64,000 bases of DNA. Source: Microbacterium kunmingense (GTDB taxonomy: Bacteria > Actinomycetota > Actinomycetes > Actinomycetales > Microbacteriaceae). The notes beneath the pieces are model-generated. The model was given only the letters and a program-made list of their open reading frames with translations. It was not told the origin of the DNA and did not search any database. Positions 12,662 to 22,220 of the stretch are shown here, piece by piece. The stretch spans positions 124,001-188,000 of the forward strand of contig NZ_JAKNUS010000006.1 of the NCBI RefSeq assembly GCF_023155745.1, read 5' to 3'. The translations under genes were made by a program, and so were the position numbers. Each line of letters starts with the position of its first letter. Positions within the stretch are counted from its first letter, which is position 1.

Positions 12662-12916
12662 ATGGCCGGAACCAACCAGGGCATCATCGAGCCCCCCATC
12701 GACAGCCTTCTCGAGAAGGTCGACTCGAAGTACCAGCTCGTCATCTACGCCGCCCGTCGCGCGCGTCAGATCAACGACTACTACTCCGACCTGCACGAGG
12801 GGAACCTCTTCGACAACGTCGGTCCCCTCGTGGACTCGACTGTCGAGGACAAGCCGCTGACGATCGCCCTTCACGAAATCAACGAGGACAAGCTCCGCCT
12901 GCGGGCCGCCGAGTAA
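12662..12916 (+). CDS. rpoZ: RNA polymerase omega subunit
   Basis: Small RNA polymerase subunit that helps assemble the beta' subunit; 84 aa from this start. Typical omega features are [20 protein letters not shown], then [12 protein letters not shown] and [14 protein letters not shown]. The ATG at 12662 has a strong Shine-Dalgarno (AGGAGG about 7 nt upstream) and matches the usual omega N-terminus. However, an upstream in-frame ATG at 12587 lies exactly 6 nt after a -10 box and would add 25 Arg-rich residues, so two isoforms are possible. A strong hairpin follows the gene. Confidence 0.95.
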   Translation: MAGTNQGIIEPPIDSLLEKVDSKYQLVIYAARRARQINDYYSDLHEGNLFDNVGPLVDSTVEDKPLTIALHEINEDKLRLRAAE

Positions 12917-12930
12917 GTCCCTCACGTCCC

Positions 12931-12961
12931 TGCCCGGGGTGGCTGTCGGCCACCCCGGGCA
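12931..12961 (+). terminator. Hairpin terminator after rpoZ
   Basis: A perfect 13-bp GC-rich stem (TGCCCGGGGTGGC pairing with its complement) with the loop TGTCG starts 14 nt after the rpoZ stop. It lacks a T-run, as is common in actinobacterial terminators. It separates rpoZ from metK. Confidence 0.75.
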
Positions 12962-12996
12962 TACTTGTGCCCGTCCCCGCGAGATCTGGAGCACCG

Positions 12997-14190
12997 ATGA
13001 CCGCATTGCGTCTGTTCACGTCCGAATCCGTCACAGAGGGCCACCCCGACAAGATCTGCGACCAGATCTCGGACAGCATCCTCGACGCGATCCTCGCCGA
13101 GGATCCGCACGGGCGGGTGGCGGTCGAGACGCTCGTCACCACCGGTCTCGTCCACGTCGCGGGCGAGGTCTCCACCGCGGCGTACGTCGAGATCCCCGCG
13201 ATCGTGCGCTCCGTGGTCAACCGCATCGGCTACACCTCCAGCGACACCGGATTCGACGGCGACTCGTGCGGAGTGAGCGTGTCGATCGGCGCGCAGTCCT
13301 CCGACATCGCCGCCGGGGTCGACAAGGCGTTCGAGCGGCGCGAAGGCGGCTCGGTCGACCCCAACGACGAGCAGGGTGCGGGGGACCAGGGCATCATGTT
13401 CGGCTACGCCACCACCGAGACGCCGCAGCTCATGCCCATGGCCGCGTGGACGGCGCACCGGATGGCAGAGCGCCTCGCCGCGGTCCGCCGCGACGGGAGC
13501 CTGCCTTTCCTGCGTCCCGACGGCAAGACGCAGGTGACCCTCGGCTACGACGGCGTGGTGCCGCGCACCGTCGAGTCGGTGGTGCTCTCCACCCAGCACC
13601 ACCCCGACATCTCGCAGAAGGCCCTTCGCGGCGCCGTGCGCGACGAGGTGATCGAGCCGGTCCTCGAAGCGACCGGACTCGACGCGTCCGGGGTGAAGTT
13701 CTACATCAACCCCGCCGGTCCCTTCGTCGTCGGGGGTCCGAAGGGCGATGCGGGCCTGACCGGCCGCAAGATCATCATCGACACCTACGGCGGCGCCGCC
13801 CGCCACGGCGGCGGGGCCTTCAGCGGGAAGGATCCCTCGAAGGTCGACCGTTCCGCCGCGTACGCCATGCGATGGGTGGCGAAGAACGCCGTCGCGGCGG
13901 GGCTCGCCGACAGGCTCGAAGTGCAGGTGGCCTACGCGATCGGGAAGGCCAAGCCGGTCGGCCTGTACGTCGAGACCTTCGGCACGGGTCACGTGGCCGA
14001 CGAGGTGATCACCGCCGCCATCCGCGAGGTGTTCGACCTGCGCCCGCGCGCCATCATCGAGCAGCTCGACCTCCTCCGCCCGATCTACGCCCAGACGGCG
14101 GCCTACGGCCATTTCGGTCGTGAACTCCCCGACTTCACGTGGGAGCGCACCGACCGGGTCGACGAGCTGCGCGCGGCCGCAGGCCTGTGA
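12997..14190 (+). CDS. metK: S-adenosylmethionine synthetase
   Basis: Makes S-adenosylmethionine from methionine and ATP; 397 aa, full length. The start [20 protein letters not shown] carries the conserved ATP-binding [14 protein letters not shown] and [19 protein letters not shown] are also present. The ATG was chosen because the conserved N-terminus begins at it. The gene follows the rpoZ terminator, so it probably has its own promoter. The coaBC gene that usually stands between rpoZ and metK in relatives is absent. Confidence 0.97.
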   Translation: MTALRLFTSESVTEGHPDKICDQISDSILDAILAEDPHGRVAVETLVTTGLVHVAGEVSTAAYVEIPAIVRSVVNRIGYTSSDTGFDGDSCGVSVSIGAQSSDIAAGVDKAFERREGGSVDPNDEQGAGDQGIMFGYATTETPQLMPMAAWTAHRMAERLAAVRRDGSLPFLRPDGKTQVTLGYDGVVPRTVESVVLSTQHHPDISQKALRGAVRDEVIEPVLEATGLDASGVKFYINPAGPFVVGGPKGDAGLTGRKIIIDTYGGAARHGGGAFSGKDPSKVDRSAAYAMRWVAKNAVAAGLADRLEVQVAYAIGKAKPVGLYVETFGTGHVADEVITAAIREVFDLRPRAIIEQLDLLRPIYAQTAAYGHFGRELPDFTWERTDRVDELRAAAGL

Positions 14191-14221
14191 CCGCGTCCCT
14201 CACGGGAGGGGAGCGCCGCGG

Positions 14222-16207
14222 GTGAGCGCGGCGAGGGTGGCGCGGGTCCTCATCGATTCCCCGCTCCCGCAGCTGGACCGGCTGTTCGACTACGCCGTGC
14301 CGCCCGCCCTCGCGGGCGAGGTCTCCCCGGGGGTGCGCGTCAAGGTTCCGCTCCGCAGCGCGGGGCGGGTCGTCGACGCCTATGTCGTCGAGGTCGATGA
14401 GGAACCGGATGTCGGTGAGCGGCCGCTCTCCGACATCGATGCCGTCGTCTCCCCGGTCCCGGTTCTGCCGGAGAGTCTCTACACGCTCGCCCGTCGTGCG
14501 GCCGACCGTGCGGCGGGGTCGGCCGCCGACATCCTGCGCCTGGTGATCCCCAAGCGGATGGTGCGGGCCGAGAAGGCATGGCTCGCGGCGGAGCCGGCGG
14601 AAGCGTCGGTGATCCCGCCCGACGCGCTCGGGGCGGCCCACGCGACGCTGGGAGCATTCCCGGGGCTCCAGGCGGCCCTCTCCGAGGGTGGGCGCCTGGC
14701 CGTCGACGCTCCGCCGCACCCGATCTCCACCCCGGTCGGCGACGTCGGTGCGTGGGCGGATCTCCTGGCCGCCGCCGCGGTGAGCACGCTCGCGACCGGC
14801 AGAAGCGCGGTCCTCGTCGTCCCCGACCACCGCGACCAGGCGCAGCTCGAGCGTGCGCTCGCCTCGCGCGTCGACGGCGCGGCGGTGGTCCGTGACGACG
14901 CGAGGCAGTCGGGCCCCGCTCGCTACGCCGGCTTCCTGCGGATGCTGGCCTCCACCCCCTGCATCGTCGTCGGCAACAGGTCGGCCGTCTACGCCCCGGT
15001 CCACCGCGTCGGTCTCGTCGCGGTCTGGGACGACGGCGATCCGCTGCTCGCCGAGCCCCTCTCCCCGGGGGTCCACGCGCGGGACGCCGCGCTCATCCGG
15101 CAGGAGCTCGACGGGTGCGCGCTGCTCTTCGCGGGCCATACGCGCACAACGGATGTGGAGCGACTCGTGCAGCTCGGCTTCGTGCGGGAGATCCCGGCTG
15201 CGCGCCGGAGCTCACCGCGGGTCGTCCTCAGCGCCACGCAGGATGCGGAGGGTCGCGGTGTGCGCATCCCGTCGAGCGCATTCCGGGCGGCACGGGAGGC
15301 CCTCGCCGAAGGGCCCGTCCTCGTGCAGGTCGCCCGCCCCGGCTATGCGCCGGTGCTGGTGTGCGCCGAGTGCCGTCGTCCCGCACGGTGTCGGCACTGC
15401 GAGGGACCCCTCCACGCCGCGGGTGTGGGGGTCGTGCCCGAGTGCTCCTGGTGCGCGCGTGCGGCCCGGGCGTGGACGTGCGTGCACTGCGGCGCGGACA
15501 AGGTGCGTCTGGCCTCCTCGGGAAGCGAGCGGACCGCCGAGGAACTCGGTCGCGCCTTCCCCGGCGTGCGCATCGTCATCTCCGACGGCCGCCACACCGT
15601 GGAGGGCGTGCCTGCGACGCCGGCGCTCGTGATCGCCACGCGCGGCGCCGAGCCCCCGGCCGACGGCGGATACCGCGCCGTGGTGCTGCTCGACGGTGAG
15701 CGGATGCTGCTGTCCGACGATCTTCGGATCGGCGAGGCGGCCCTTCGCTGGTGGTCCAACGCCGCCGCCCTGGCGGCCCCCGGCGCCCCGGTGCACCTCG
15801 TCGGCGTGACCGGCGCGGTCGCCCGGGCCCTGGCGACGTGGTCGCAGGCGGCGTACGCGCGCGGCGAGCTCGCCGCGCGCGCGCCGCTGCGCATGCCGCC
15901 GGCGGTGCGGGTGGCCGCGGTGGAGGGCGACGCGCCGAGCGTCGAGACGGCGATCTCGACCCTGCGGCAGGCCGTGCCCGCGCTCGATGACGACAGCGTC
16001 CTCGGGCCCGCCCCCCGCGCGGACGGCGCGGTGCGCGCCCTCGTCCGCTTCGACTACCGCTCGGGCGCGGATGTCGCCGAGTCGTTGCGCTCCTCCGTCG
16101 TGGCGGCGGCCCTGCGGGCGCGCCGCGGCCGCGGCAGGGCTCCGGCGTCCGCCGGTACCCCGCCTACACTCAGAGTGCGGGTGGATCTGCCCGACCTCGA
16201 CCTGTGA
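14222..16207 (+). CDS. priA: Primosomal protein N' (PriA), helicase-inactive type
   Basis: PriA-family replication restart protein, 661 aa. The N-terminal DNA-binding domain (LIDSPLPQLDRLFDYAVP) and the zinc-binding Cys pairs (CAEC, CRHC, CSWC, CVHC around residues 380-425) are clear. The ATPase motifs are degenerate: no Walker A GxTGSGKT is seen where expected, and DEAH is replaced by VWDDGD. This matches the actinobacterial PriA group, which is annotated as lacking helicase activity. The GTG at 14222 follows GGGAGGGGAG. The gene runs directly into fmt. Confidence 0.88.
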   Translation: MSAARVARVLIDSPLPQLDRLFDYAVPPALAGEVSPGVRVKVPLRSAGRVVDAYVVEVDEEPDVGERPLSDIDAVVSPVPVLPESLYTLARRAADRAAGSAADILRLVIPKRMVRAEKAWLAAEPAEASVIPPDALGAAHATLGAFPGLQAALSEGGRLAVDAPPHPISTPVGDVGAWADLLAAAAVSTLATGRSAVLVVPDHRDQAQLERALASRVDGAAVVRDDARQSGPARYAGFLRMLASTPCIVVGNRSAVYAPVHRVGLVAVWDDGDPLLAEPLSPGVHARDAALIRQELDGCALLFAGHTRTTDVERLVQLGFVREIPAARRSSPRVVLSATQDAEGRGVRIPSSAFRAAREALAEGPVLVQVARPGYAPVLVCAECRRPARCRHCEGPLHAAGVGVVPECSWCARAARAWTCVHCGADKVRLASSGSERTAEELGRAFPGVRIVISDGRHTVEGVPATPALVIATRGAEPPADGGYRAVVLLDGERMLLSDDLRIGEAALRWWSNAAALAAPGAPVHLVGVTGAVARALATWSQAAYARGELAARAPLRMPPAVRVAAVEGDAPSVETAISTLRQAVPALDDDSVLGPAPRADGAVRALVRFDYRSGADVAESLRSSVVAAALRARRGRGRAPASAGTPPTLRVRVDLPDLDL

Positions 16208-16215
16208 GAGCCCCT

Positions 16216-17139
16216 ATGCGTCTCGTCTTCGCCGGCACCCCCGCACCGGCCGTTCCGTCGCTGCGCGCCCTGCACGCGTCATCCCACGACATCGTCACCG
16301 TGGTGACCCGCGATGACGCACCCCTGGGACGAAAGCGCGTCCTGACCCCGTCTCCGGTCGCCGCCGCCGCCGCCGAGCTCGACCTGCCGATCCTCAAGAC
16401 CGGTCGCCTCGATGACGCGGCGACGACCGCAATCCAGGACGTCGGTCCCGACCTCGGGGTGATCGTCGCCTACGGCGGTCTCGTGCGCGAGCCTCTGCTC
16501 TCCCTCCCGCGCCACGGCTGGATCAACCTCCACTTCTCCCGGCTGCCGCAGTGGCGGGGCGCGGCTCCGGTGCAGCACGCGCTCATCGCAGGCGACTCCG
16601 AGATCGCCGCCAGCGTCTTCCGGCTCGTCGCCGAGCTCGACGCCGGCGACGTCTACGAAGAGGTGGTCCTCCCCACCCCGGACGACGCCACGGCGGGGGA
16701 GGTGCTGGCTCTCCTCGCCGAACGCGGGGCCGCGCTCGTGCGCGAGGTGGTCGACGCGATCGCCGACGGGTCAGCTCGGCCGCGGCCCCAGCACGGCCGG
16801 CCGACGTTCGCGCCCAAGCTCGGCGACGACGACGGACGCCTGGACTGGACCAGGACACGAGACGAGGTGCTCCACCGATTCCGCGGCGTGACGCCCGAAC
16901 CCGGTGCCCACACCACCCTCGACGGCGCCCGGGTGAAGGTGCTGCGAGCGCGAGCCGCAGACCCGGCGGCTCCACTGCTGCCGCCCGGTCGTCTCGGCAC
17001 GCACGGCCGCTCCGTCATCGCCGGAACGGCGACGGAGCCGGTCGCGCTGGAGAGCGTGCAACCTGCCGGACGCGGGCCCATGAATGCCGCGGATTGGCTT
17101 CGCGGGCTGCGACAGAGCGATCCGGTGCTCGGCTCATGA
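16216..17139 (+). CDS. fmt: Methionyl-tRNA formyltransferase
   Basis: Formylates initiator Met-tRNA using 10-formyl-THF; 307 aa. It opens with the classic MRLVFAGTPAPAVPSL; WINLHFSRLPQWRGAAPVQ holds the catalytic Asn and His, and ELDAGDVY the catalytic Asp region. The HFSRLP form differs from the common HPSLLP. The ATG at 16216 was chosen over an in-frame GTG at 16204 that overlaps the priA stop, because the family starts at MR(I/L)VFAG. A TACACT hexamer at 16165-16170 inside priA could serve as a promoter. It overlaps rsmB by 4 bp. Confidence 0.93.
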   Translation: MRLVFAGTPAPAVPSLRALHASSHDIVTVVTRDDAPLGRKRVLTPSPVAAAAAELDLPILKTGRLDDAATTAIQDVGPDLGVIVAYGGLVREPLLSLPRHGWINLHFSRLPQWRGAAPVQHALIAGDSEIAASVFRLVAELDAGDVYEEVVLPTPDDATAGEVLALLAERGAALVREVVDAIADGSARPRPQHGRPTFAPKLGDDDGRLDWTRTRDEVLHRFRGVTPEPGAHTTLDGARVKVLRARAADPAAPLLPPGRLGTHGRSVIAGTATEPVALESVQPAGRGPMNAADWLRGLRQSDPVLGS

Positions 17140-18500
17140 GCACGCTCGCCCCGGCCCGCCTGGTGGCGTTCGAGACGATCCGCGCCGTCCACGACTCCGA
17201 CGCCTACGCGAACCTCCTCCTTCCGACGGCGATCCGCCGCGCCGGGCTCGACGCCGCCGACGCGGGGCTCGCGACCGAGCTCACCTACGGGACCCTCCGC
17301 CGGGAGAACACCTACGACGCGGTCATCTCCCTCGCCGCAGGTCGCGCGGTCGACCTCATCGACCCACCCGTCCTCGACGCCATCCGACTCGGGGTGCATC
17401 AGCTGCTGTCGACCCGCGTCGCCTCCCACGCGGCGGTCAACGAGTCGGTCGAGCTCGCCCGCCGCGCCGCAGGCCGCAGCGCGGGCGGGTTCGCCAACGC
17501 GGTGCTGCGCAGGATCTCCCGTGACACTCCGGGGGAGTGGATGACGCGGATCGGCGAGACCGCACGCTCCGACGACGAGCGGATCGGTCTTCTCACTGCC
17601 CACCCGGTCTGGGTTGTCCGTGCGTTCCGTCGGGCCCTGGCCGCCGAGGGGCGCGTGGAAGAGCTGGACGACCTCCTCCAGGCGGACAATGTCTCCCCAC
17701 GGGTGACGTTCGCGGCCCTGCCGGGACTCGCCGAGGTGCCGGAAGATGCCGCGCGCACCCGCTTCTCGCCCCTCGGCTTCCGCTCGCCCGGAGGCGACCC
17801 CGAGACTCAGGTCACCGCCTCCGGCGGACGCATCCGCGTACAGGACGAAGGATCTCAGATCGCCGCCCTCGCGCTCACCCGGGCGCGTCCCGCGCAGCCG
17901 GGGGAGCGGTGGCTCGATCTGTGCGCGGGACCCGGGGGCAAGACGGCGATCCTCGCGGCCGAAGCGCTCGCTGCGGGCGCCCGACTCGACGCAAACGAGC
18001 TCAACCCCGCACGGGCGGGACTGGTGCGGCGATCGGTGGCGGGGGTGCCGCTGGAGGTGCCCGTCAGCGAGGAGGACGGTCGTACCCGGGCACGCGGCGG
18101 CGGGTACGACCGCATCCTCGTCGATGCACCGTGCACGGGGCTCGGGGCTCTGCGGCGGCGCCCGGAGGCGAGGTGGCGGAAGACCCCCGCCGACGTCGCC
18201 GGCCTCGTCGATCTGCAGCGAGGGCTGCTCGACGCCGCCATCGACGGTCTGACGCCCGGGGGTGTGGTGGCCTACGTCACCTGCTCACCCCATCTCGCCG
18301 AAACCGCGGGTGTCGTGGCCGATGTGCTGCGCGAGCGTGGGGGAGAGGTCGAGGAACTCGATGCCCGCGCGGTCATCACCGCCTTCAGCGCGACCGATCC
18401 GGGCCTCGTCCCCCAGACCGACGGATCGGGGCGGGCCCAGCTGTGGCCGCACCGGCACGGTACCGACGCCATGTCGATCTCGCTGCTCCGGCGCCGCTGA
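17136..18500 (+). CDS. rsmB: 16S rRNA m5C methyltransferase (RsmB/Sun family)
   Basis: Methylates a cytosine of 16S rRNA (C967 in E. coli). 454 aa: an N-terminal NusB-like RNA-binding domain (about residues 1-140) is followed by a Rossmann SAM domain. The SAM loop LDLCAGPGGKTAILAA, the catalytic Cys in DAPCTGLGALRRRPEARW and the second conserved Cys in YVTCSPHLAET identify the RsmB/NOL1 family. The ATG overlaps the fmt stop (ATGA). Confidence 0.92.
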   Translation: MSTLAPARLVAFETIRAVHDSDAYANLLLPTAIRRAGLDAADAGLATELTYGTLRRENTYDAVISLAAGRAVDLIDPPVLDAIRLGVHQLLSTRVASHAAVNESVELARRAAGRSAGGFANAVLRRISRDTPGEWMTRIGETARSDDERIGLLTAHPVWVVRAFRRALAAEGRVEELDDLLQADNVSPRVTFAALPGLAEVPEDAARTRFSPLGFRSPGGDPETQVTASGGRIRVQDEGSQIAALALTRARPAQPGERWLDLCAGPGGKTAILAAEALAAGARLDANELNPARAGLVRRSVAGVPLEVPVSEEDGRTRARGGGYDRILVDAPCTGLGALRRRPEARWRKTPADVAGLVDLQRGLLDAAIDGLTPGGVVAYVTCSPHLAETAGVVADVLRERGGEVEELDARAVITAFSATDPGLVPQTDGSGRAQLWPHRHGTDAMSISLLRRR

Positions 18501-18534
18501 CGGCGGATCGCGGGGCGGCGACCCGCCGGGCCGA

Positions 18535-18540
18535 CATAAT
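18535..18540 (+). promoter_or_regulatory. -10 box of rpe (CATAAT)
   Basis: CATAAT lies exactly 6 nt before the GTG start of rpe at 18547, which predicts a leaderless mRNA. Confidence 0.5.
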
Positions 18541-18546
18541 GGTCCG

Positions 18547-19248
18547 GTGCACGCCGACCACGACGCCACCGCAGAGGTGCGGATCAATCCCAGCATCCTC
18601 GCCGCCGACTTCGTCCACATGGCCGACGAGCTCGCACGCATCGCCGCGGCCGATTTCGTGCACGTCGACGTCATGGACAACCACTTCGTCCCGAATCTCA
18701 CCTTCGGTCCGCAGATGGTGCAGCGCATCTTCGACACCAGCCCTGTTCCCTTGGACGTGCACCTGATGATCGACGACCCCGAGCGATGGGCGCCGGGCTA
18801 CGCCGAGATCGGGGCGGCGTCGGTGACCTTCCACCTGGAAGCGGCGACCGAACCGGTCGCGATCGCCCGGCGGCTGCGGGCCATCGGCGCTCGCGCCGGG
18901 GTGGCCGTCAAGCCTGCGACCCCGGTCGAGTCGCTCTTCGATGTGCTCGACGAGTTCGATCAGATCCTGGTGATGACCGTGGAACCGGGATTCGGCGGCC
19001 AGTCGTTCATGCCCGAGACGATGCCGAAGCTCCGCACCCTCGCCGCGGAGGCGAGGCGTCGCGGATCCGAGGTGTGGCTCCAGGTCGACGGCGGGATCGG
19101 GGAGTCCACGATCGCCCAGGCCGCCGAGGCCGGCGCCGACACCTTCGTCGCCGGCTCCGCCGTCTTCGGCGCCGACGATCCCGAGCGCGCGATCGTGGCG
19201 CTGCGGGACCGTGCCCGACACCACCACCACCGCCACCCTCGCGGCTGA
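18547..19248 (+). CDS. rpe: Ribulose-phosphate 3-epimerase
   Basis: Interconverts ribulose 5-phosphate and xylulose 5-phosphate in the pentose phosphate pathway; 233 aa, TIM barrel. [27 protein letters not shown] (metal-binding His and Asp), [10 protein letters not shown] and VDGGIG with the phosphate-binding GSAVFG are all present. The GTG start is fixed by the -10 box 6 nt upstream; no Shine-Dalgarno is seen. The C-terminus ends in an unusual His-rich tail ([10 protein letters not shown]). Confidence 0.95.
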   Translation: MHADHDATAEVRINPSILAADFVHMADELARIAAADFVHVDVMDNHFVPNLTFGPQMVQRIFDTSPVPLDVHLMIDDPERWAPGYAEIGAASVTFHLEAATEPVAIARRLRAIGARAGVAVKPATPVESLFDVLDEFDQILVMTVEPGFGGQSFMPETMPKLRTLAAEARRRGSEVWLQVDGGIGESTIAQAAEAGADTFVAGSAVFGADDPERAIVALRDRARHHHHRHPRG

Positions 19249-19260
19249 TCGGAGAATGCC

Positions 19261-19851
19261 ATGACCGACCGCTCCGAGAACGAGCCGCCGCCGGGGACGG
19301 GCCTCGATGCCGACGAGCCGGTGACGTCCGCGCCGGCGAGCACCGCCGCGCTCCGGGTGGCCGGATCCCGCGGGGCGAAGTGGCTGCTGTCGGCCTACAG
19401 CGGCGAGCACGGCATCTACGGCGTCGTCCTCGTGACGGCGCTCATCGGCGCGGAGATCGAAGCGCCCACCGATCTCGACGTCATCTGGTTCGTCGCCGGA
19501 ACCGTCGGCGTGTTCTGGCTCGCCCACATCTACGCCGCCGTCGTCGCAAGCCGCTCGCGTCGGCCGGTGCCGCCCCTGCACGTGGGCATCCGCGACGGTG
19601 TGCGCCATTCCGGCGGCATGGCCCTGGCGATGCTGATCCCCGTCTTCCTGCTCGCGACGGGGACCTGGGGGGTGCTGGACGAGTGGACGGCGTACTTCCT
19701 CGCCCTCGGCAGCGGCGTGGTCATCCTGGGGCTCATCGGCTATCTCAACGCCAGACGCAACGGCGCGACCTGGCCCTGGCGCGTTCTGGGCGTCGTCGCG
19801 ACGACGCTGCTGGGGCTTCTCGTCATCGGCCTGAGCATCCTCGTCCACTGA
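19261..19851 (+). CDS. Hypothetical membrane protein, four to five TM segments
   Basis: A 196-aa protein not recognised as a named family. About 45 acidic, Pro-rich N-terminal residues precede [20 protein letters not shown], and four or five hydrophobic segments follow (around residues 55-70, 80-95, 120-140, 145-160 and 175-195). GGAGA precedes the ATG. It lies between rpe and hisE, 12 bp after rpe, so it may be co-transcribed with rpe. No catalytic motif was seen. Confidence 0.75.
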   Translation: MTDRSENEPPPGTGLDADEPVTSAPASTAALRVAGSRGAKWLLSAYSGEHGIYGVVLVTALIGAEIEAPTDLDVIWFVAGTVGVFWLAHIYAAVVASRSRRPVPPLHVGIRDGVRHSGGMALAMLIPVFLLATGTWGVLDEWTAYFLALGSGVVILGLIGYLNARRNGATWPWRVLGVVATTLLGLLVIGLSILVH

Positions 19852-19883
19852 CCCACCGGCGCCGGGCCGGCCCACGCGTTCGC

Positions 19884-19889
19884 TACCCT
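19884..19889 (+). promoter_or_regulatory. -10 box of hisE (TACCCT)
   Basis: TACCCT ends exactly 6 nt before the GTG start of hisE at 19896, which predicts a leaderless transcript for the his genes. Confidence 0.55.
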
Positions 19890-19895
19890 GGAGCG

Positions 19896-20159
19896 GTGAA
19901 GACTTTCGACGCGCTGTTCGCCGAGCTCACGGCGAAGGCCGCCGAACGCCCCGCCGGATCGGGGACCGTCGCCGAGCTCGATGCCGGTGTCCACGCGATC
20001 GGCAAGAAGATCGTCGAAGAGGCCGCCGAGGTCTGGATGGCCGCCGAGTACGAATCGGACGATCGCACCGCCGAGGAGATCTCCCAGCTGCTCTACCACC
20101 TGCAGGTCCTGCTGGTGGCCAAGGGGCTGACCCTCGAGGACGTCTACCGACATCTCTGA
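19896..20159 (+). CDS. hisE: Phosphoribosyl-ATP pyrophosphatase
   Basis: Second step of histidine synthesis: hydrolyses PR-ATP to PR-AMP. 87 aa, an all-helical MazG-like fold with the metal-binding [17 protein letters not shown] and [19 protein letters not shown]. The GTG start was chosen from [11 protein letters not shown] and the 6-nt spacing from the -10 box. hisG follows 39 bp later, the usual actinobacterial pairing. Confidence 0.95.
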   Translation: MKTFDALFAELTAKAAERPAGSGTVAELDAGVHAIGKKIVEEAAEVWMAAEYESDDRTAEEISQLLYHLQVLLVAKGLTLEDVYRHL

Positions 20160-20198
20160 GCGGTCCTGCGTCCGACTTCCCTCCCGAAAGCCTCCGCC

Positions 20199-21041
20199 AT
20201 GCTCAGAATCGCCGTGCCCAACAAGGGCTCGCTCGCCGACACCGCCTCCGCCATGCTCCAGGAGGCCGGATACACCGGCCGGCGTGACCCGAAGGACCTT
20301 CACGTCATCGACCCCGAGAACGAGGTCGAGTTCTTCTACCTGCGCCCGAAGGACATCGCCACCTACGTCGGTTCCGGCGCGTTGGATGTGGGCATCACCG
20401 GCCGCGACCTGCTGCTGGATGCCCGCATGCCGGGCGCCCGCGAGATCGAAGCGCTCGGCTTCGGCGACTCCACGTTCCGCTTCGCGGGGCCGCCCGGACG
20501 TTTCAGCGATGTCGACGACCTCGAAGGCGTGCGGGTCGCCACGGCGTACCCCGGCCTCGTCGACGGCTTCCTCGACGAGCGCGGTGTGGCCGTCGACCTC
20601 GTCCCCCTGGACGGTGCGGTCGAGTCGGCCGTGCGCCTCGGGGTGGCCGACGCCGTGGCCGACGTCGTCTCGACGGGCACGACGCTGCGTCAGGCGGGTC
20701 TGGAGATCTTCGGACCGGCGATCCTGCAGTCCGAGGCCGTGCTCATCGGAGCACCCGTCGAGGCGGAGGGGACGGAGACGCTCCTTCGCCGCCTGCGGGG
20801 AGTGATGGTCGCCCGCCGCTACGTGCTCATCGACTACGACCTCCCCGCCCGACTCGTCGATGACGCCGTCGCGGTGGCACCCGGCATCGAGTCGCCGACC
20901 ATCTCGCCGCTGCGCGACCCCGAGTGGGTCGCGGTGCGCGTGATGAGTCCGCGAAAAGGGGTGAATCAGGTCATGGACGCCCTGTACGCGATCGGCGCAC
21001 GGGCGATCCTCGTCACCGAGATCCACGCGGCGAGGCTGTGA
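20199..21041 (+). CDS. hisG: ATP phosphoribosyltransferase, long form
   Basis: First, feedback-controlled step of histidine synthesis, joining ATP and PRPP. At 280 aa it is the long HisG: two catalytic lobes ([16 protein letters not shown] at the start; [16 protein letters not shown] as the PRPP loop) plus a C-terminal ACT-like regulatory domain from about residue 205, where histidine would bind. hisF follows with one base between stop and ATG. Confidence 0.95.
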   Translation: MLRIAVPNKGSLADTASAMLQEAGYTGRRDPKDLHVIDPENEVEFFYLRPKDIATYVGSGALDVGITGRDLLLDARMPGAREIEALGFGDSTFRFAGPPGRFSDVDDLEGVRVATAYPGLVDGFLDERGVAVDLVPLDGAVESAVRLGVADAVADVVSTGTTLRQAGLEIFGPAILQSEAVLIGAPVEAEGTETLLRRLRGVMVARRYVLIDYDLPARLVDDAVAVAPGIESPTISPLRDPEWVAVRVMSPRKGVNQVMDALYAIGARAILVTEIHAARL

Positions 21042-21042
21042 C

Positions 21043-21837
21043 ATGACGCTGGCCACTCGCGTCATCCCGTGTCTCGACGTCGCCGGCGGTCGCGTCGTGA
21101 AGGGTGTGAACTTCCTCGATCTGCGCGATATGGGCGACCCGGTCGAGCTCGCCAAGGCGTACTTCGACCAGGGCGCCGACGAGGTCACGTTCCTCGACGT
21201 CACCGCCACCGTCGATGAGCGCGCGACGACCTACGACGTCGTGCAGCGCACCGCCGAGCAGGTCTTCATCCCGCTGACGGTGGGAGGCGGGGTGCGCTCG
21301 ACCGATGACGTCGCACGCCTGCTCTCCGTCGGGGCGGACAAGATCGGCGTGAATTCCGCCGCGATCGCGCGTCCCGACCTCCTCGACGAGATCGCCGACC
21401 GTTTCGGAGCCCAGGTGCTCGTCCTCTCGCTCGATGTCAAGCGGGTCTCTCCGGAGCGTCGCGAAGCGTCGGCGTCGGGATTCGTGGTGACCACCCACGG
21501 AGGGCGCACCGAGACCGATCTGGACGCCCTCGTCTGGGCGCGCGAGGCGGCGGAGCGGGGCGCGGGGGAGTTGCTGGTGAACTCCATCGACGCCGACGGG
21601 ACCAAGCGGGGCTTCGATCTGGAGCTCATCAGCGCGATGCGGGACGTCGCGCGCGTTCCGATCATCGCCTCCGGCGGCGCAGGCGCTGTGGAGCACTTCG
21701 CGCCGGCCATCGCCGCGGGAGCGGACGCCGTGCTGGCCGCCTCGGTGTTCCACACCGGCCAGTTGCGCGTCGGCGAGGTCAAGGACGCGTTGGCCCGCGA
21801 AGGCATTCCGGTGCGTCGGACGGAGGCGGGCGGATGA
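21043..21837 (+). CDS. hisF: Imidazole glycerol phosphate synthase cyclase subunit
   Basis: Cyclase half of the HisF-HisH complex; makes imidazole glycerol phosphate and AICAR. 264 aa, TIM barrel, with catalytic Asp in [17 protein letters not shown] (about residue 11) and a second Asp in LSLDVKR (about 130); VGGGVRS and SGGAGAVEH bind phosphate. The partner hisH is not in the window. The start directly follows the hisG stop, and the stop overlaps the hisI ATG. Confidence 0.95.
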   Translation: MTLATRVIPCLDVAGGRVVKGVNFLDLRDMGDPVELAKAYFDQGADEVTFLDVTATVDERATTYDVVQRTAEQVFIPLTVGGGVRSTDDVARLLSVGADKIGVNSAAIARPDLLDEIADRFGAQVLVLSLDVKRVSPERREASASGFVVTTHGGRTETDLDALVWAREAAERGAGELLVNSIDADGTKRGFDLELISAMRDVARVPIIASGGAGAVEHFAPAIAAGADAVLAASVFHTGQLRVGEVKDALAREGIPVRRTEAGG

Positions 21838-22220
21838 CGCCCGCGGACCCTGCTGACATCGACGACCGCATCGCGCGCGTGCGGTTCACCGACGACGGTC
21901 TCGTGGCGGCGATCATCCAGCAGTGGGACACCCGGGAGGTGCTCATGCTCGGCTGGATGGACGCCGAGGCGCTGCGTCGCACCCTCACCGAGGGGCGGGT
22001 GACGTTCTGGTCACGCTCCCGACAGGAGTACTGGCGCAAGGGCGACACCTCCGGACACGCGCAGTACGTCCGCGGCGCGCGCCTGGACTGCGACGGCGAC
22101 GCGATCCTCGTCGAGGTCGAGCAGGTGGGCGTGGCCTGCCACACCGGAACGCGCACCTGCTTCGACTCCGACGATCTGGATCCGGCGGTGGGCGCGCAGC
22201 CGGAGGGCGATCCGTCGTGA
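21834..22220 (+). CDS. hisI: Phosphoribosyl-AMP cyclohydrolase
   Basis: Third histidine step, opening the PR-AMP ring; 128 aa. The signature [20 protein letters not shown] and the zinc/metal residues in [21 protein letters not shown] are intact. The ATG overlaps the hisF stop. The next gene overlaps it by 4 bp and is the trp-associated membrane protein; the trpE gene that relatives usually carry here is missing. Confidence 0.95.
   Translation: MTPADPADIDDRIARVRFTDDGLVAAIIQQWDTREVLMLGWMDAEALRRTLTEGRVTFWSRSRQEYWRKGDTSGHAQYVRGARLDCDGDAILVEVEQVGVACHTGTRTCFDSDDLDPAVGAQPEGDPS

Noticed and set aside
19852..19895. His or Trp leader-peptide attenuator
   Set aside because: No short frame with clustered His or Trp codons and no alternative hairpins precede hisE or trpC; a leaderless start leaves no room for one.
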